This document shows, piece after piece, positions 33,854 to 42,540 of a DNA stretch of 64,000 bases. Position 1 is the first letter of the stretch; the number at the start of each line of letters is the position of its first letter. The translations under genes were made by a program, and so were the position numbers. The notes beneath the pieces were generated by a model, which was given only the letters and a program-made list of their open reading frames with translations, was not told the origin of the DNA and ran no database searches. Source of the DNA: Streptomyces spirodelae (GTDB lineage: Bacteria; Actinomycetota; Actinomycetes; Streptomycetales; Streptomycetaceae); contig NZ_JAFFZN010000026.1 of the NCBI RefSeq assembly GCF_017676385.1, positions 1 to 64,000 of the forward strand. The letters run 5' to 3'.

Positions 33854-36083
33854 GGCCTTCGGGTCCGCCCTGGCCGAGGTCGTGGTGGCCCAGCTCGTCG
33901 GCCAGCTTACGCACCAGGTCGTACGCCGCGTCCGGGATCACGGTCCCCGGCGGGAAGACGGCCGTCGCACCGGCCTCGTGCAGCGGCTCGACATCGGCGG
34001 GCGGGATCACCCCGCCGACGACGATCATGATGTCGTCCCGCCCGGCCGCCGCCAGTTCGTCCCGCAGCGCCGGTACGAGCGTGAGGTGGCCGGCCGCCAG
34101 CGAGGAGACACCCACGATGTGCGCGTCCGCCTCCACCGCCTGCCGTGCCACCTCGGCCGGGGTCTGGAACAGCGGCCCGACATCGACGTCGAAGCCCAGG
34201 TCGGCGAAGGCGGTGGCGATCACCTTCTGGCCCCGATCGTGCCCGTCCTGCCCCATCTTGGCCACCAGCAGCCGGGGCCTGCGCCCCTCCGCCTCCTCGA
34301 AGGCGTCCACCAGCTGACGGGTGCGGGCCAGGGACGACGACACTCCTGCCTCCTCGCGGTACACACCGGAGATCGTACGGATCTGACCCGCGTGCCGCCC
34401 GTACACCTTCTCCAGCGCATCGGAGATCTCGCCGACTGTGGCCATGGCGCGCGCCGCGTCCACCGCGAGCGCCAGCAGGTTGTTCTCCAGCCCCGGCCCC
34501 GAGCCCGCCTCCGCGGCCCGGGTGAGCGCGTCCAGCGCGGCCCGGCAGGCACCCTCGTCCCGCTCGGCCCGCAGCCTGCGCAGCTTCTCGATCTGCTGGG
34601 CACGCACCGCGGAGTTGTCGACCTTGAGCACGTCGATCTGCTCGTCACTGGCCGCCCGGTACTTGTTGACGCCGATCACCGGCTGCCTGCCGGAGTCGAT
34701 CCGGGCCTGGGTGCGGGCAGCGGCCTCCTCGACGCGGAGCTTGGGGATGCCCGCGTCGATGGCCTTGGCCATGCCGCCCGCCGCCTCCACCTCCTCGATG
34801 TGCTGCCAGGCGCGGCGCGCCAGATCGTGGGTGAGCCGCTCGACGTACGCGCTGCCGCCCCACGGGTCGATCACCCGGCAGGTGCCCGACTCCTGCTGGA
34901 GGAGGAGCTGGGTGTTGCGCGCGATCCGCGCCGAGAAGTCGGTGGGCAGGGCCAGCGCCTCGTCCAGCGCGTTGGTGTGCAGCGACTGGGTGTGCCCCTG
35001 GGTCGCGGCCATCGCCTCGACACACGTACGGGTGACGTTGTTGAACACGTCCTGCGCCGTCAGCGACCAGCCGGAGGTCTGCGAATGGGTGCGCAGCGAC
35101 AGCGACTTGGGGTTCTGCGGATCGAACTGCCGTACCAGTTTCGCCCACAGCAGCCGCGCCGCGCGCAGCTTGGCGACCTCCATGAAGAAGTTCATGCCGA
35201 TCGCCCAGAAGAACGACAGCCGGGGCGCGAACGCGTCCACGTCCATCCCGGCCTCCAGCCCGGCGCGCAGATACTCCACCCCGTCCGCCAGGGTGTACGC
35301 CAGCTCCAGGTCGGCCGTGGCCCCGGCCTCCTGGATGTGGTAGCCGGAGATGGAGATGGAGTTGTAGCGCGGCATCTTCTGCGAGGTGTACGCGAAGATG
35401 TCGGAGATGATCCGCATCGAGGGCTGCGGCGGGTAGATGTAGGTGTTGCGGACCATGAACTCCTTGAGGATGTCGTTCTGGATGGTCCCCGCCAGCTTCT
35501 CCGGCGGCACACCCTGCTCCTCGGCGGCGACGATGTAGAGCGCCAGCACCGGCAGCACCGCGCCGTTCATCGTCATCGAGACGGTCATCCTGTCCAGCGG
35601 GATGCCGTCGAACAGCTGCCGCATGTCGTACAGCGAGTCGATCGCCACGCCCGCCATGCCGACGTCGCCCGTCACCCGCGGGTGGTCGCTGTCGTAGCCG
35701 CGGTGGGTGGGCAGGTCGAAGGCGACCGACAGGCCCTTCTGACCGGCCGCCAGATTGCGCCGGTAGAAGGCGTTGGACTCCTCGGCGGTGGAGAAGCCCG
35801 CGTACTGCCGGATCGTCCACGGCTGGTTGACGTACATCGTCGGGTACGGGCCGCGCAGATACGGGGCGATGCCCGGGTACGTCTCCAGGAAGTCCAGGCT
35901 CCGCAGATCCCCGTCCGTGTACAGCGGCTTGACCGCGATGCCCTCGGGCGTGTGCCACTCCAGGTCCGGAACGCCGCGCCCGACGCGCTCCTTGACGGCC
36001 GCGCTCCACTGCTCTCTGGTGCCGGCCGCTTCTTCGGGCTCTTCGGGGTCCAGGCCGACGGCTGTGAAGTCCGGGATGCTCAT
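33843..36083 (-). CDS. mutB: Methylmalonyl-CoA mutase large (alpha) subunit
   Basis: Catalytic subunit (746 residues) of adenosylcobalamin-dependent methylmalonyl-CoA mutase, interconverting succinyl-CoA and (R)-methylmalonyl-CoA in propionate and odd-chain metabolism; in actinomycetes it also supplies polyketide extender units. The N-terminal barrel (about 60-550) includes YPTMYVNQPWTIRQYAGFST and GGSAYVE. The C-terminal B12 domain has the base-off motif DGHDRG near 612, with downstream GVSSLAAGH and VGGVIP. The ATG at 36083 overlaps the mutA stop by 4 bp. Translational coupling matches the need for a one-to-one heterodimer. Confidence 0.97.
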   Translation of the reverse strand: MSIPDFTAVGLDPEEPEEAAGTREQWSAAVKERVGRGVPDLEWHTPEGIAVKPLYTDGDLRSLDFLETYPGIAPYLRGPYPTMYVNQPWTIRQYAGFSTAEESNAFYRRNLAAGQKGLSVAFDLPTHRGYDSDHPRVTGDVGMAGVAIDSLYDMRQLFDGIPLDRMTVSMTMNGAVLPVLALYIVAAEEQGVPPEKLAGTIQNDILKEFMVRNTYIYPPQPSMRIISDIFAYTSQKMPRYNSISISGYHIQEAGATADLELAYTLADGVEYLRAGLEAGMDVDAFAPRLSFFWAIGMNFFMEVAKLRAARLLWAKLVRQFDPQNPKSLSLRTHSQTSGWSLTAQDVFNNVTRTCVEAMAATQGHTQSLHTNALDEALALPTDFSARIARNTQLLLQQESGTCRVIDPWGGSAYVERLTHDLARRAWQHIEEVEAAGGMAKAIDAGIPKLRVEEAAARTQARIDSGRQPVIGVNKYRAASDEQIDVLKVDNSAVRAQQIEKLRRLRAERDEGACRAALDALTRAAEAGSGPGLENNLLALAVDAARAMATVGEISDALEKVYGRHAGQIRTISGVYREEAGVSSSLARTRQLVDAFEEAEGRRPRLLVAKMGQDGHDRGQKVIATAFADLGFDVDVGPLFQTPAEVARQAVEADAHIVGVSSLAAGHLTLVPALRDELAAAGRDDIMIVVGGVIPPADVEPLHEAGATAVFPPGTVIPDAAYDLVRKLADELGHHDLGQGGPEGREG

Positions 36084-37981
36084 GCGTCGACCCCCATGCG
36101 GTCGAGAAGAGAGGTGAGGAGGGCGACGGCGTCGCCGCCCGCGTGGACGAACTCGTCGACCCCCGCGCCGGTGAACTCCGCGCGCAGCTCGGGGTCCTTG
36201 GGCTTGCCCGCCAGCAGCACGCGGGCCGCACCCGCTGCCTTGAGCGCGGCGGCCACCCCGGCGGCCTGCTCGGCGTAGAGGGCGTCGCCGGAGCACAGAC
36301 AGGCGACGGAGGCGCCGCTGCGGCGGAAGGCATCCGCCGCGCCGGAGGCGTCCACCGTCACCGGATCGTGTACGGGCTCGATACCCCCGGCCCGCGCGAG
36401 GTTGGCCACGAACGAGACCCGCGCGGTGTGTGCGGCCGCCGGACCCAGCGCAGCCAGGAACAGCTTCGGGCGCTCGCCGGTCGCCGCCAGATGTGCGTCC
36501 GAACGGGCGCGCAGCGCCTCGTACGCGTCGTCCCGCCGTACCCTCGGCAGCCCGCCGCCGGGCCTCACGGGTGCCGGCTCGCGCTCGACGGGGCGCTCGT
36601 CCAGCAGCGGGAACTCGCTGACTCCGGTGATCGGTTCGCTGCGGCGTGCCAGCTTCCCGCTGCGCTCCGCCCAGCCCGCGCGCAGCCGCTCGGCCACCAG
36701 CCCGTCGCGCAGCGCCGTGGCCATACCGCCCGCACCCTCGATCTCCTGGAAGTGCTCCCAGGCGGTACGGGCCAGCTCGTCGGTGAGGGCCTCCACGTAC
36801 CAGGAGCCGCCCGCCGGGTCGATCACCCCGGCCAGGTGCGACTCCTCCAGCAGGATGGTGGAGGTGTTGCGGGCGATACGCCGGGCGAACGCGTCGGGCA
36901 GCCCCAGCGCCTCGTCGAAGGGCAGCACCGTCACCGCGTCGGCCCCGCCGACTCCGGCGGCCAGCGTGGCGACCGTCGTGCGCAGCATGTTCACCCACGG
37001 GTCGCGGCGGGTCATCATCACCGGAGAGGTCACCGCGTGCTGCCGCTGCGCACCGGCGTGTGCGGGGCCGCCGCACGCCTGTACCACCCGGGACCACAGC
37101 CTGCGCGCAGCGCGCAGTGCCGCGATGGTGGCGAACTGGTCGGCGGTCGCCGCGTACCGGAACTCCAGCTGCCCGCAGGCCGCTTCGAGGGAGAGCCCCG
37201 CCTCGGTCATGTCCCGCAGGTAGGCCACCCCGGTGGCCAGCGCGCATCCCAGCTCCCGCGCCGGTGTGCCGCCCGCCTCGTGGTACGGCAGCGTGTCGAC
37301 CACATACGTACGCAGGCCCGGGTACCGGTTCGCGCACCGCGCCGCCAGTTGCGCTGCCTCCTGCCGCAGCCCGGGTGCCGTCTCGTGCGCGCCCGTACGG
37401 GCCGCGTGGCCCAGCGGGTCGGCGCCCAGCAGGCTGTCCGGCGCCGGCTGTGTGCCGTCCTTCTCCAGCCGCTCCCGCAGCCGCAGCAGTTCGGCCGCTG
37501 CCGCGCCGAACTCGGCGCCCGCGTCCAGCGCGACGGGCGCCAGGTCGAGGTAGACACCCTCCAGCGCGCGCTCCAGCTCGGCGACGGGCAGTCCGCCCGT
37601 GCCCACGGTCAGCCAGAGGGAGGTGACACCGTTTTCCAGGTCCGCGAGCACGGCCTCGCGGGTCCCCCCGGCGTCGGTACGCGTGTGCCGCTGCCGTATG
37701 TCCCAGCCCCGCGCGGCGTTCCCCTCCGCGCGACCGCCCCGGGTGAACGGCGCGAACCCGGGGAACCCGCGCGCGCCACCGCCGTCCCTCCTCGTGTACA
37801 GGGGGCGTACTTCGATGCCGTCGGCGAGCGTCGTGGTGAGGGCGGACTCGGGCACGGATGCATCCGGGACCGTCGCTCCCGTCTTGCGCAGGACACCGGA
37901 GACGAGTTGCTGCCACTGGTCGTACGTGGCCTCCGGAAAGTCCTCCGCGAGGGAGAGCCCTTCTTCAGGCGGGACCGTCAT
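36080..37981 (-). CDS. mutA: Methylmalonyl-CoA mutase small (beta) subunit
   Basis: Non-catalytic subunit (633 residues) of the heterodimeric mutase. It shows the barrel architecture of MutB, with the parallel GGSWYVEALTDELARTAW and VTSPVMMTRRDPWVNMLRTT segments. The C-terminal B12-like domain lacks the DxHxxG motif: the equivalent stretch is SFVANLARAGG, so it does not bind cobalamin. This is the family norm for the small subunit. It is the first gene of mutA-mutB-meaB (minus strand) and starts at 37981, 35 bp beyond the endonuclease V stop, so the promoter may lie inside or upstream of that gene. Confidence 0.95.
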   Translation of the reverse strand: MTVPPEEGLSLAEDFPEATYDQWQQLVSGVLRKTGATVPDASVPESALTTTLADGIEVRPLYTRRDGGGARGFPGFAPFTRGGRAEGNAARGWDIRQRHTRTDAGGTREAVLADLENGVTSLWLTVGTGGLPVAELERALEGVYLDLAPVALDAGAEFGAAAAELLRLRERLEKDGTQPAPDSLLGADPLGHAARTGAHETAPGLRQEAAQLAARCANRYPGLRTYVVDTLPYHEAGGTPARELGCALATGVAYLRDMTEAGLSLEAACGQLEFRYAATADQFATIAALRAARRLWSRVVQACGGPAHAGAQRQHAVTSPVMMTRRDPWVNMLRTTVATLAAGVGGADAVTVLPFDEALGLPDAFARRIARNTSTILLEESHLAGVIDPAGGSWYVEALTDELARTAWEHFQEIEGAGGMATALRDGLVAERLRAGWAERSGKLARRSEPITGVSEFPLLDERPVEREPAPVRPGGGLPRVRRDDAYEALRARSDAHLAATGERPKLFLAALGPAAAHTARVSFVANLARAGGIEPVHDPVTVDASGAADAFRRSGASVACLCSGDALYAEQAAGVAAALKAAGAARVLLAGKPKDPELRAEFTGAGVDEFVHAGGDAVALLTSLLDRMGVDA

Positions 37982-38016
37982 GGCCGCAGATTAGGGGAGG
38001 CAACCCGCGAGTAGCA

Positions 38017-38769
38017 TCAGCTCAGGGGTGTGACCTTGCCCTCTCCCGAGCCCTCCCGGCCTGCGGACCTGCCGCGATGTTCGGCGAGGCCGCGCCGGGC
38101 GAGGCGGTCGGCGCGGCGCGTCGTCTCGGGCTGGCGGTAGGTGCGGGCCAGCCGGAGGGTCAGGGCGCAGGCGTTGTCGAGGCCGATGCGGCTGCCGACC
38201 GAGACGAACACCGGTTTGACCCCGGCCCGGGTGCGCAGCGCGCGGCCGACCTGCTCGCCGCCGATGGTCAGCGGCGTCCACGCGCCCCGCTCGTGCCCTG
38301 GCTGAGCGTACTCGAAGAGGAACGGCGTCTTGGCCACCCCGAAGCAGGGCAGTCCGGTCAACACGCCCAGGTGCACGGCGAGTCCCGCGCGCCGGGGGTG
38401 TGCGACCCCGTAGCCGTCGCACACCACCACGTCCGGCCGCGGATGCCGGGACAGCCCTCGCAGCGCGGCCATGACGGACGGCAGTTCGCGGAACGCCAAC
38501 AGCCCAGGGACGTACGGAAAGTCCGTACGGCCCACATGGACGGCCTCGTCCAGCACGGTCAGCGTTGCCGCGTCGAGCACGACGGCGGCCGCCACCAGGC
38601 CGCCGTCGTCCGCGTAGGCGACATCCACCCCGGCCACGGTCCGCACCTGCTCGGGCCCTGGCCCCGGCCCCACCAGGTCGGCGGCCTCGCGCAGCCGCTC
38701 CTGCGCCGCGACGGCCTCCGCCTCGGTCCGGGGCCAGTCCGGCAGCTCCGCGCTTGTCGACTCGCCCAT
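38017..38769 (-). CDS. nfi: Endonuclease V (deoxyinosine 3' endonuclease)
   Basis: DNA repair endonuclease (250 residues) that nicks 3' to deoxyinosine. The family motifs appear in order: AGVDVAYADD (catalytic Asp), DFPYVPGLLAFRELP, VVCDGYGVAHPRRAG and GVAKTPF, then VSVGSRI. The 35-residue C-terminal tail is basic and variable. It lies 35 bp upstream of mutA on the same strand, probably as an independent function in the same transcript. Confidence 0.95.
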   Translation of the reverse strand: MGESTSAELPDWPRTEAEAVAAQERLREAADLVGPGPGPEQVRTVAGVDVAYADDGGLVAAAVVLDAATLTVLDEAVHVGRTDFPYVPGLLAFRELPSVMAALRGLSRHPRPDVVVCDGYGVAHPRRAGLAVHLGVLTGLPCFGVAKTPFLFEYAQPGHERGAWTPLTIGGEQVGRALRTRAGVKPVFVSVGSRIGLDNACALTLRLARTYRQPETTRRADRLARRGLAEHRGRSAGREGSGEGKVTPLS

Positions 38770-38791
38770 CTCACTCCGCTGTAGTCGGCCG

Positions 38792-39307
38792 TCATTGAGC
38801 GCACACCACCTCGTGCAGCTCGATCGGGTGGGAGTCTAGAGCGACGTACGCGGTGAAGGTGCTGGTGGTGCCGTCGGCCCAGTACGCCGTCACGGTCGCC
38901 CAGCCGACCCCGGCCGACTGTGCGACGGTCACCGGACCGACCTCGATGTTCCGCGGCGTGTTCTGGGCGCACAGGATGACGTCGTGGTCGGGGTTCTGCG
39001 CCTGCTTCTCCTTGAGGAAGTCGGAGACGAAGCGCTCCCGCTGGGCTTCGGTCGGCCCGTGCGTGCCGTAGAACCAGGTCAGGAAGCGGTGGATGTCGTC
39101 GGCGGTGTGCCGGTGGCGGACGACCGGTCTCTTCGACGGTGTGTCTGCCGGCCCGTCCGCCCGCGCGGCGGACGCCCAGGGAGCCGCCTGCGGTGCCGGT
39201 GCCGCCTGCGCGGCCGGTACGGACAGTGCCAGCGCCACCACCCCTGCGGCGCACAGGGCGAGGACACTACGGGTATGGACGGAACGGAGCACAGCGGCGC
39301 GGAGCAT
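38792..39307 (-). CDS. Small secreted protein of unknown function
   Basis: 171-residue protein with a signal peptide: basic start, hydrophobic ALCAAGVVALALSVPA and a cleavage-like AQA-A site near 35. The mature domain (about 60-171) has a helical first half (DIHRFLTWFYGTHGPTEAQ) and a beta-rich second half (TVTAYWADGTTSTFTAYVAL). Two Cys (VILCAQ, EVVCAQ) may form a disulfide. Small conserved exported proteins of this sort are frequent in Streptomyces. I do not recognise the family. GAGGTG lies five bases upstream of its ATG. Confidence 0.78.
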   Translation of the reverse strand: MLRAAVLRSVHTRSVLALCAAGVVALALSVPAAQAAPAPQAAPWASAARADGPADTPSKRPVVRHRHTADDIHRFLTWFYGTHGPTEAQRERFVSDFLKEKQAQNPDHDVILCAQNTPRNIEVGPVTVAQSAGVGWATVTAYWADGTTSTFTAYVALDSHPIELHEVVCAQ

Positions 39308-39503
39308 ATGAACACCTCATTTGTCGGACACTGTCCCGGATGGGAACCGATGACCGCATAGTCCGCCTTCCGGGAAGCCCGGGGGAACGGGAGCGCCACA
39401 GCGGGCCCCCACAAATCCCCCACTTGGATGACGTCGCTCACTGCTCTCGTCGCAGGCGCACCCGCAGGTCCCCGGGCGCGGGCGCCGGAGTAGGTTGCCG
39501 TCC

Positions 39504-39537
39504 GGAGGACGGGAGGACCGGAGGACCGGAGGACCGG
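39504..39537. repeat. 8-bp tandem repeat upstream of tioE-like gene
   Basis: GAGGACCG is repeated three times exactly at 39513-39536, preceded by the related GGAGGACG. An overlapping inverted repeat CCGTCC (39498-39503)/GGACGG (39507-39512) lies just before. The array ends 39 bp before the ATG at 39576, so it may be the regulator's binding site. Confidence 0.6.
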
Positions 39538-39575
39538 CGAAGAGTCGGAAAGAGCCGGAGAGAGGAGTGCCTGCC

Positions 39576-40388
39576 ATGGGGACGGCAGCCTCGCCACAAG
39601 GGCGGCGGACCCTGCGCTCGGTGGATCTCGCGCGCGCCGCCGGGATCTCCACGCAGCAGGTGCGCAACTACGAGGAGGACTGCATCCTCCCACCCGCCGA
39701 CCGCACCCCCTCCGGCTACCGCCTCTTCACCGAACGGCACCGCGCGGCGCTGCTCACCTACCGCGCGCTGGTGAAGGGCTACGGCCTCGATCCGGCCCGG
39801 CGGATGCTGCACGCCGTACACGCCGGCGACGTGGGGGCCGCACTTGCCCTGGTGAACGAAGGGCACGCGATCCTGCACGAGCAGCGCCGCTCCCTGCGGA
39901 TGGCGAGCGAGGCGCTGACGGCGACGGCGGAGCGAGCCCCGGAGGAGGCGGCACACGCGCGCACCGTCCTGCGCATCGGGGAGCTGGCACACCAGCTCTC
40001 CGTACGGCGCTCCGCGCTGCGCGTATGGGAGTCGGCAGGGCTGCTGACCCCGCGCCGCGAACCGGTCACCGGCTACCGCAGCTTCGGCCCGGCCGAGATC
40101 CGCGACGCCCGCCTGATCGCGCTGCTCAGGCAGAGCCGCTACCCGCTGCCCCAGATCCGTACCGTCCTGGACGGTCTGCGGGAGACCGGCAGCACGGCCG
40201 AGTTGCGCGCCGCGCTCGCCCACCGCGCGCAGGAGCTGACAGCGCGCACGACGGCCATGCTGGAGGGCTCCGGACTCCTGCACGCGTACCTGCGCGACCA
40301 CGGTCACGACCGCGAGGGCGGGGAAACGCGGACTGGGGCGGAGACAGCGTCGGCTGAATCAGCGGGCGGCGCCGGGGGATTGAGATGA
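39576..40388 (+). CDS. TioE-type transcriptional regulator with two MerR domains
   Basis: 270-residue DNA-binding protein with two MerR-like winged-helix domains in tandem. Domain one (about 14-60) has SVDLARAAGISTQQVRNYE and GYRLFTERH; domain two (about 135-200) has RIGELAHQLSVRRSALRVWE and GYRSFGPAE. The helical linker (about 65-130) resembles a dimerisation segment. This double arrangement matches TioE from a Streptomyces-type thiocoraline cluster. I chose the ATG at 39576 because GAGAGGAG lies nearby. It is coupled by ATGA overlaps to the next two genes, so it probably controls its own operon; the 8-bp tandem repeat upstream is a candidate site. Confidence 0.87.
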   Translation: MGTAASPQGRRTLRSVDLARAAGISTQQVRNYEEDCILPPADRTPSGYRLFTERHRAALLTYRALVKGYGLDPARRMLHAVHAGDVGAALALVNEGHAILHEQRRSLRMASEALTATAERAPEEAAHARTVLRIGELAHQLSVRRSALRVWESAGLLTPRREPVTGYRSFGPAEIRDARLIALLRQSRYPLPQIRTVLDGLRETGSTAELRAALAHRAQELTARTTAMLEGSGLLHAYLRDHGHDREGGETRTGAETASAESAGGAGGLR

Positions 40389-41155
40389 TCGGACGTGTGT
40401 GCGCATCCCATCCCTCCCCGGTGCCCGCCTGTCCGTCCACGGCCACGTCCACGGCCACGGCCACGGTCGCGGACGCGGAGGCGTTCGCGGGCGAGTTCGA
40501 GATCCATCTGACCGTCGACGGCTCCTGCCCGTCCGTCCGCACCGGCGCCCTCGCCGGTCGGGCGGCCGAACGGGGGTGGAAGTACGCGCACATCGTGCTG
40601 GACCGGGGACGCGCCCCCGTACAGCCCATGGTCACCTTTACGGTCGACGACAGCACGCTCGGCGCCGCGCGGGCCGCGGCGCGCGCGGCGGCCGAGGAGC
40701 TGGCCGCCGCCGGTTGTCCGGTCGTCCGCGTCAAGGTGGAGGCCGCACCGTGGGCGCGCGGCGTACCGGCCACCGACAGCGAGGGCGCGACGCTCGGCCC
40801 GGAGTACTACTTCGAGCACCATGTGAAGCTGCTGCTGCCGCCGGACACCGACACGGCGGAGCTGGCTCGGCTCGCCGTACGGCACACTGCGCACCTCTCC
40901 CGCAACGCACGCCGGGCCCGCGACGACGGGCAGTCGGAGCGTTTCGTCACCCAGCGCTGCCACGCGGTGGGCGAGGCGACGGCCGAGCGGCGACTGGACG
41001 CGCTCCTCGCGACGCTGTCCCGGTTGCCGTACCGGATCCTCTCGGTGGAAAGGGAGTTCGTGGTCCACGACAGCGCGCGGATGCTGGACGCCGGGTGGAT
41101 CACCGAGGAGCGGGCCATCGGCCAAGGCGGCGGAGAGACGGGGGCGCCGTCATGA
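40385..41155 (+). CDS. Conserved-looking protein of unknown function in nucleotidyltransferase operon
   Basis: 256-residue soluble protein that I cannot assign. Two similar halves are suggested: FEIHLTV...WKYAHIVLDRG...QPMVTF at about 40-85 and YYFEHHVKLLLP...HLSRNARR...ERFVTQRCH at about 140-195, each with His-rich strands. A linking stretch reads PVVRVKVEAAPW. There is no signal peptide or helix-turn-helix. It overlaps the MerR gene stop and the AbiEii-like start by 4 bp each, so the three are made in fixed order and probably act together. It might be an RNA- or nucleotide-acting enzyme because of the His-rich strands (inference, weak). Confidence 0.8.
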   Translation: MIGRVCASHPSPVPACPSTATSTATATVADAEAFAGEFEIHLTVDGSCPSVRTGALAGRAAERGWKYAHIVLDRGRAPVQPMVTFTVDDSTLGAARAAARAAAEELAAAGCPVVRVKVEAAPWARGVPATDSEGATLGPEYYFEHHVKLLLPPDTDTAELARLAVRHTAHLSRNARRARDDGQSERFVTQRCHAVGEATAERRLDALLATLSRLPYRILSVEREFVVHDSARMLDAGWITEERAIGQGGGETGAPS

Positions 41156-42507
41156 ACGAGTCCGCCTGGGAGGAGCTCGGTCACGGCCCCTGGTCCGCCG
41201 AGAAGGCCGTGCCCCAGCAGGTGCCGGACGAGGCGACCCGCAATCTTCTCCGGCTGCCTCCCACGCTGCGGCCCGTCACCGGCGAAGCCGTCGTGCAGCG
41301 TGCCGTCTTCGACCCTTCGGCCGTCCATTACGCCAACGCGATGCGGCTGGGGAACCCTCAGTTCGCCGACCCCGCGACCGGCGAGCGCTGGTATGCGGCC
41401 CGTCGCCGGGCGCTCGACCTCGCCCTGGCGGCCGTCGCCGACTCGCCGTGGGCCGTACACCTGGTGCTGCGCGGCAGCGTGCTGCTGCGCGCCTGGTACG
41501 GGGCGGCCGCGCGCGAACCCGGCGACCTGGATTTCGTGGTGGAGCCGGCTGACTGGCAGCTCGCGGACGAGCGCACCGAGCGGATGCTGGAGCAGCTGGC
41601 CCGCCATGCCGACCTGCTCTCCCGCAGGGCGGACGGGGACGTACGGCTGGACTCGCGGGGCGCGGTCCACGACGAGATCTGGACCTACGACCGGGTGCCG
41701 GGCCGCCGCCTGGTCGTCCCCTGGACGGCCGAGGGGCTGCCGGGCGGTGCGGTCCAGCTCGACTTCGTCTTCAACGAACCGCTCCCGGCGCCCGCGGTGA
41801 CCACCCCGATACCCCGCCCCGCGGGTGCGCCCGGCGGCGGCGCGACCCTGGAGTTGCGCGCTGCCAGCCGTGAACTCTCCCTGGCGTGGAAGATCCTGTG
41901 GCTGGCGAGCGACATGCACCCCGAGGCCAAAGATCTCTACGACGCCGTACTGCTCGCCGAGGACGAGCAGGTCTCGCTCCCTTACGAGCTGCTGCGCGCG
42001 GTCTTCCGAGGGGTGGACCACGGCTATTTCGACCGCAATCCGCTGCTGCTGGACTGGTTCGGGGCCGAAGTGAGTGAACACACCGACTGGTCGGAGTTCG
42101 CCAAGGAGTACCCGCACCTGGACATTCCCGGTGCGGACTGCGGGCAGCGGCTCGTCGAGGCCCTGCGCCCCACCTTCGCGCTGGACGACGACGGCAGCGG
42201 CGAGCCCGCCCGCTATCAGGCGTTCGCCCGCTGGCTCGCTCCGTTGACCGCCGAGTGCCGTACCGCGTTCGCCGCGGGCGGTCTGCCGGCCGTGCTGGAG
42301 CTGCTGTTCAGCCAGTACGTGCCGCCCGGGTCCGCGCTGGTCGTCGCCCGCGAGGTGCTCGGACGCGACCAGCACGCCCTCGCCGGTCTCGTACCGCAGC
42401 TGGCCGCCTTCCGGCCGGTGAGCCTGGAAGCCGGGCCGCGGGGCCGCCGCTGGGAGGAGCAGGAGCTGACCGAAGCCGCCGAAATGCTGGCCAAAGCTGG
42501 CGGCTGA
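41152..42507 (+). CDS. AbiEii-like nucleotidyltransferase
   Basis: 451-residue protein with the nucleotidyltransferase fold seen in AbiEii/AbiGii/MenT toxins. The first motif LRGSVLLRAWYG is near residue 103, DLDFVV follows near 124 and QLDFVF near 202, giving three candidate metal-binding Asp. The AbiEii-type lysine occurs in SLAWKILWL near 244. A long helical C-terminal half follows. Related enzymes transfer nucleotides to tRNA or other targets and act as toxins of type IV systems. Here no AbiEi antitoxin is next door; instead the upstream unknown protein and MerR-like regulator are coupled by overlapping starts. A housekeeping or stress role is equally possible. Confidence 0.82.
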   Translation: MNESAWEELGHGPWSAEKAVPQQVPDEATRNLLRLPPTLRPVTGEAVVQRAVFDPSAVHYANAMRLGNPQFADPATGERWYAARRRALDLALAAVADSPWAVHLVLRGSVLLRAWYGAAAREPGDLDFVVEPADWQLADERTERMLEQLARHADLLSRRADGDVRLDSRGAVHDEIWTYDRVPGRRLVVPWTAEGLPGGAVQLDFVFNEPLPAPAVTTPIPRPAGAPGGGATLELRAASRELSLAWKILWLASDMHPEAKDLYDAVLLAEDEQVSLPYELLRAVFRGVDHGYFDRNPLLLDWFGAEVSEHTDWSEFAKEYPHLDIPGADCGQRLVEALRPTFALDDDGSGEPARYQAFARWLAPLTAECRTAFAAGGLPAVLELLFSQYVPPGSALVVAREVLGRDQHALAGLVPQLAAFRPVSLEAGPRGRRWEEQELTEAAEMLAKAGG

Positions 42508-42540
42508 GCCCCGGACGGAGTAAACCCTCTGTCACAGGGG

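Noticed and set aside
36084..37916. Extension of the mutB frame upstream through mutA
   Set aside because: mutA is a complete, well-conserved gene in another frame; the mutB start at 36083 shows a normal ATGA overlap.
39495..39575. Longer start for the double-MerR regulator
   Set aside because: The extra codons fall in the 8-bp tandem repeat and lack a ribosome site.
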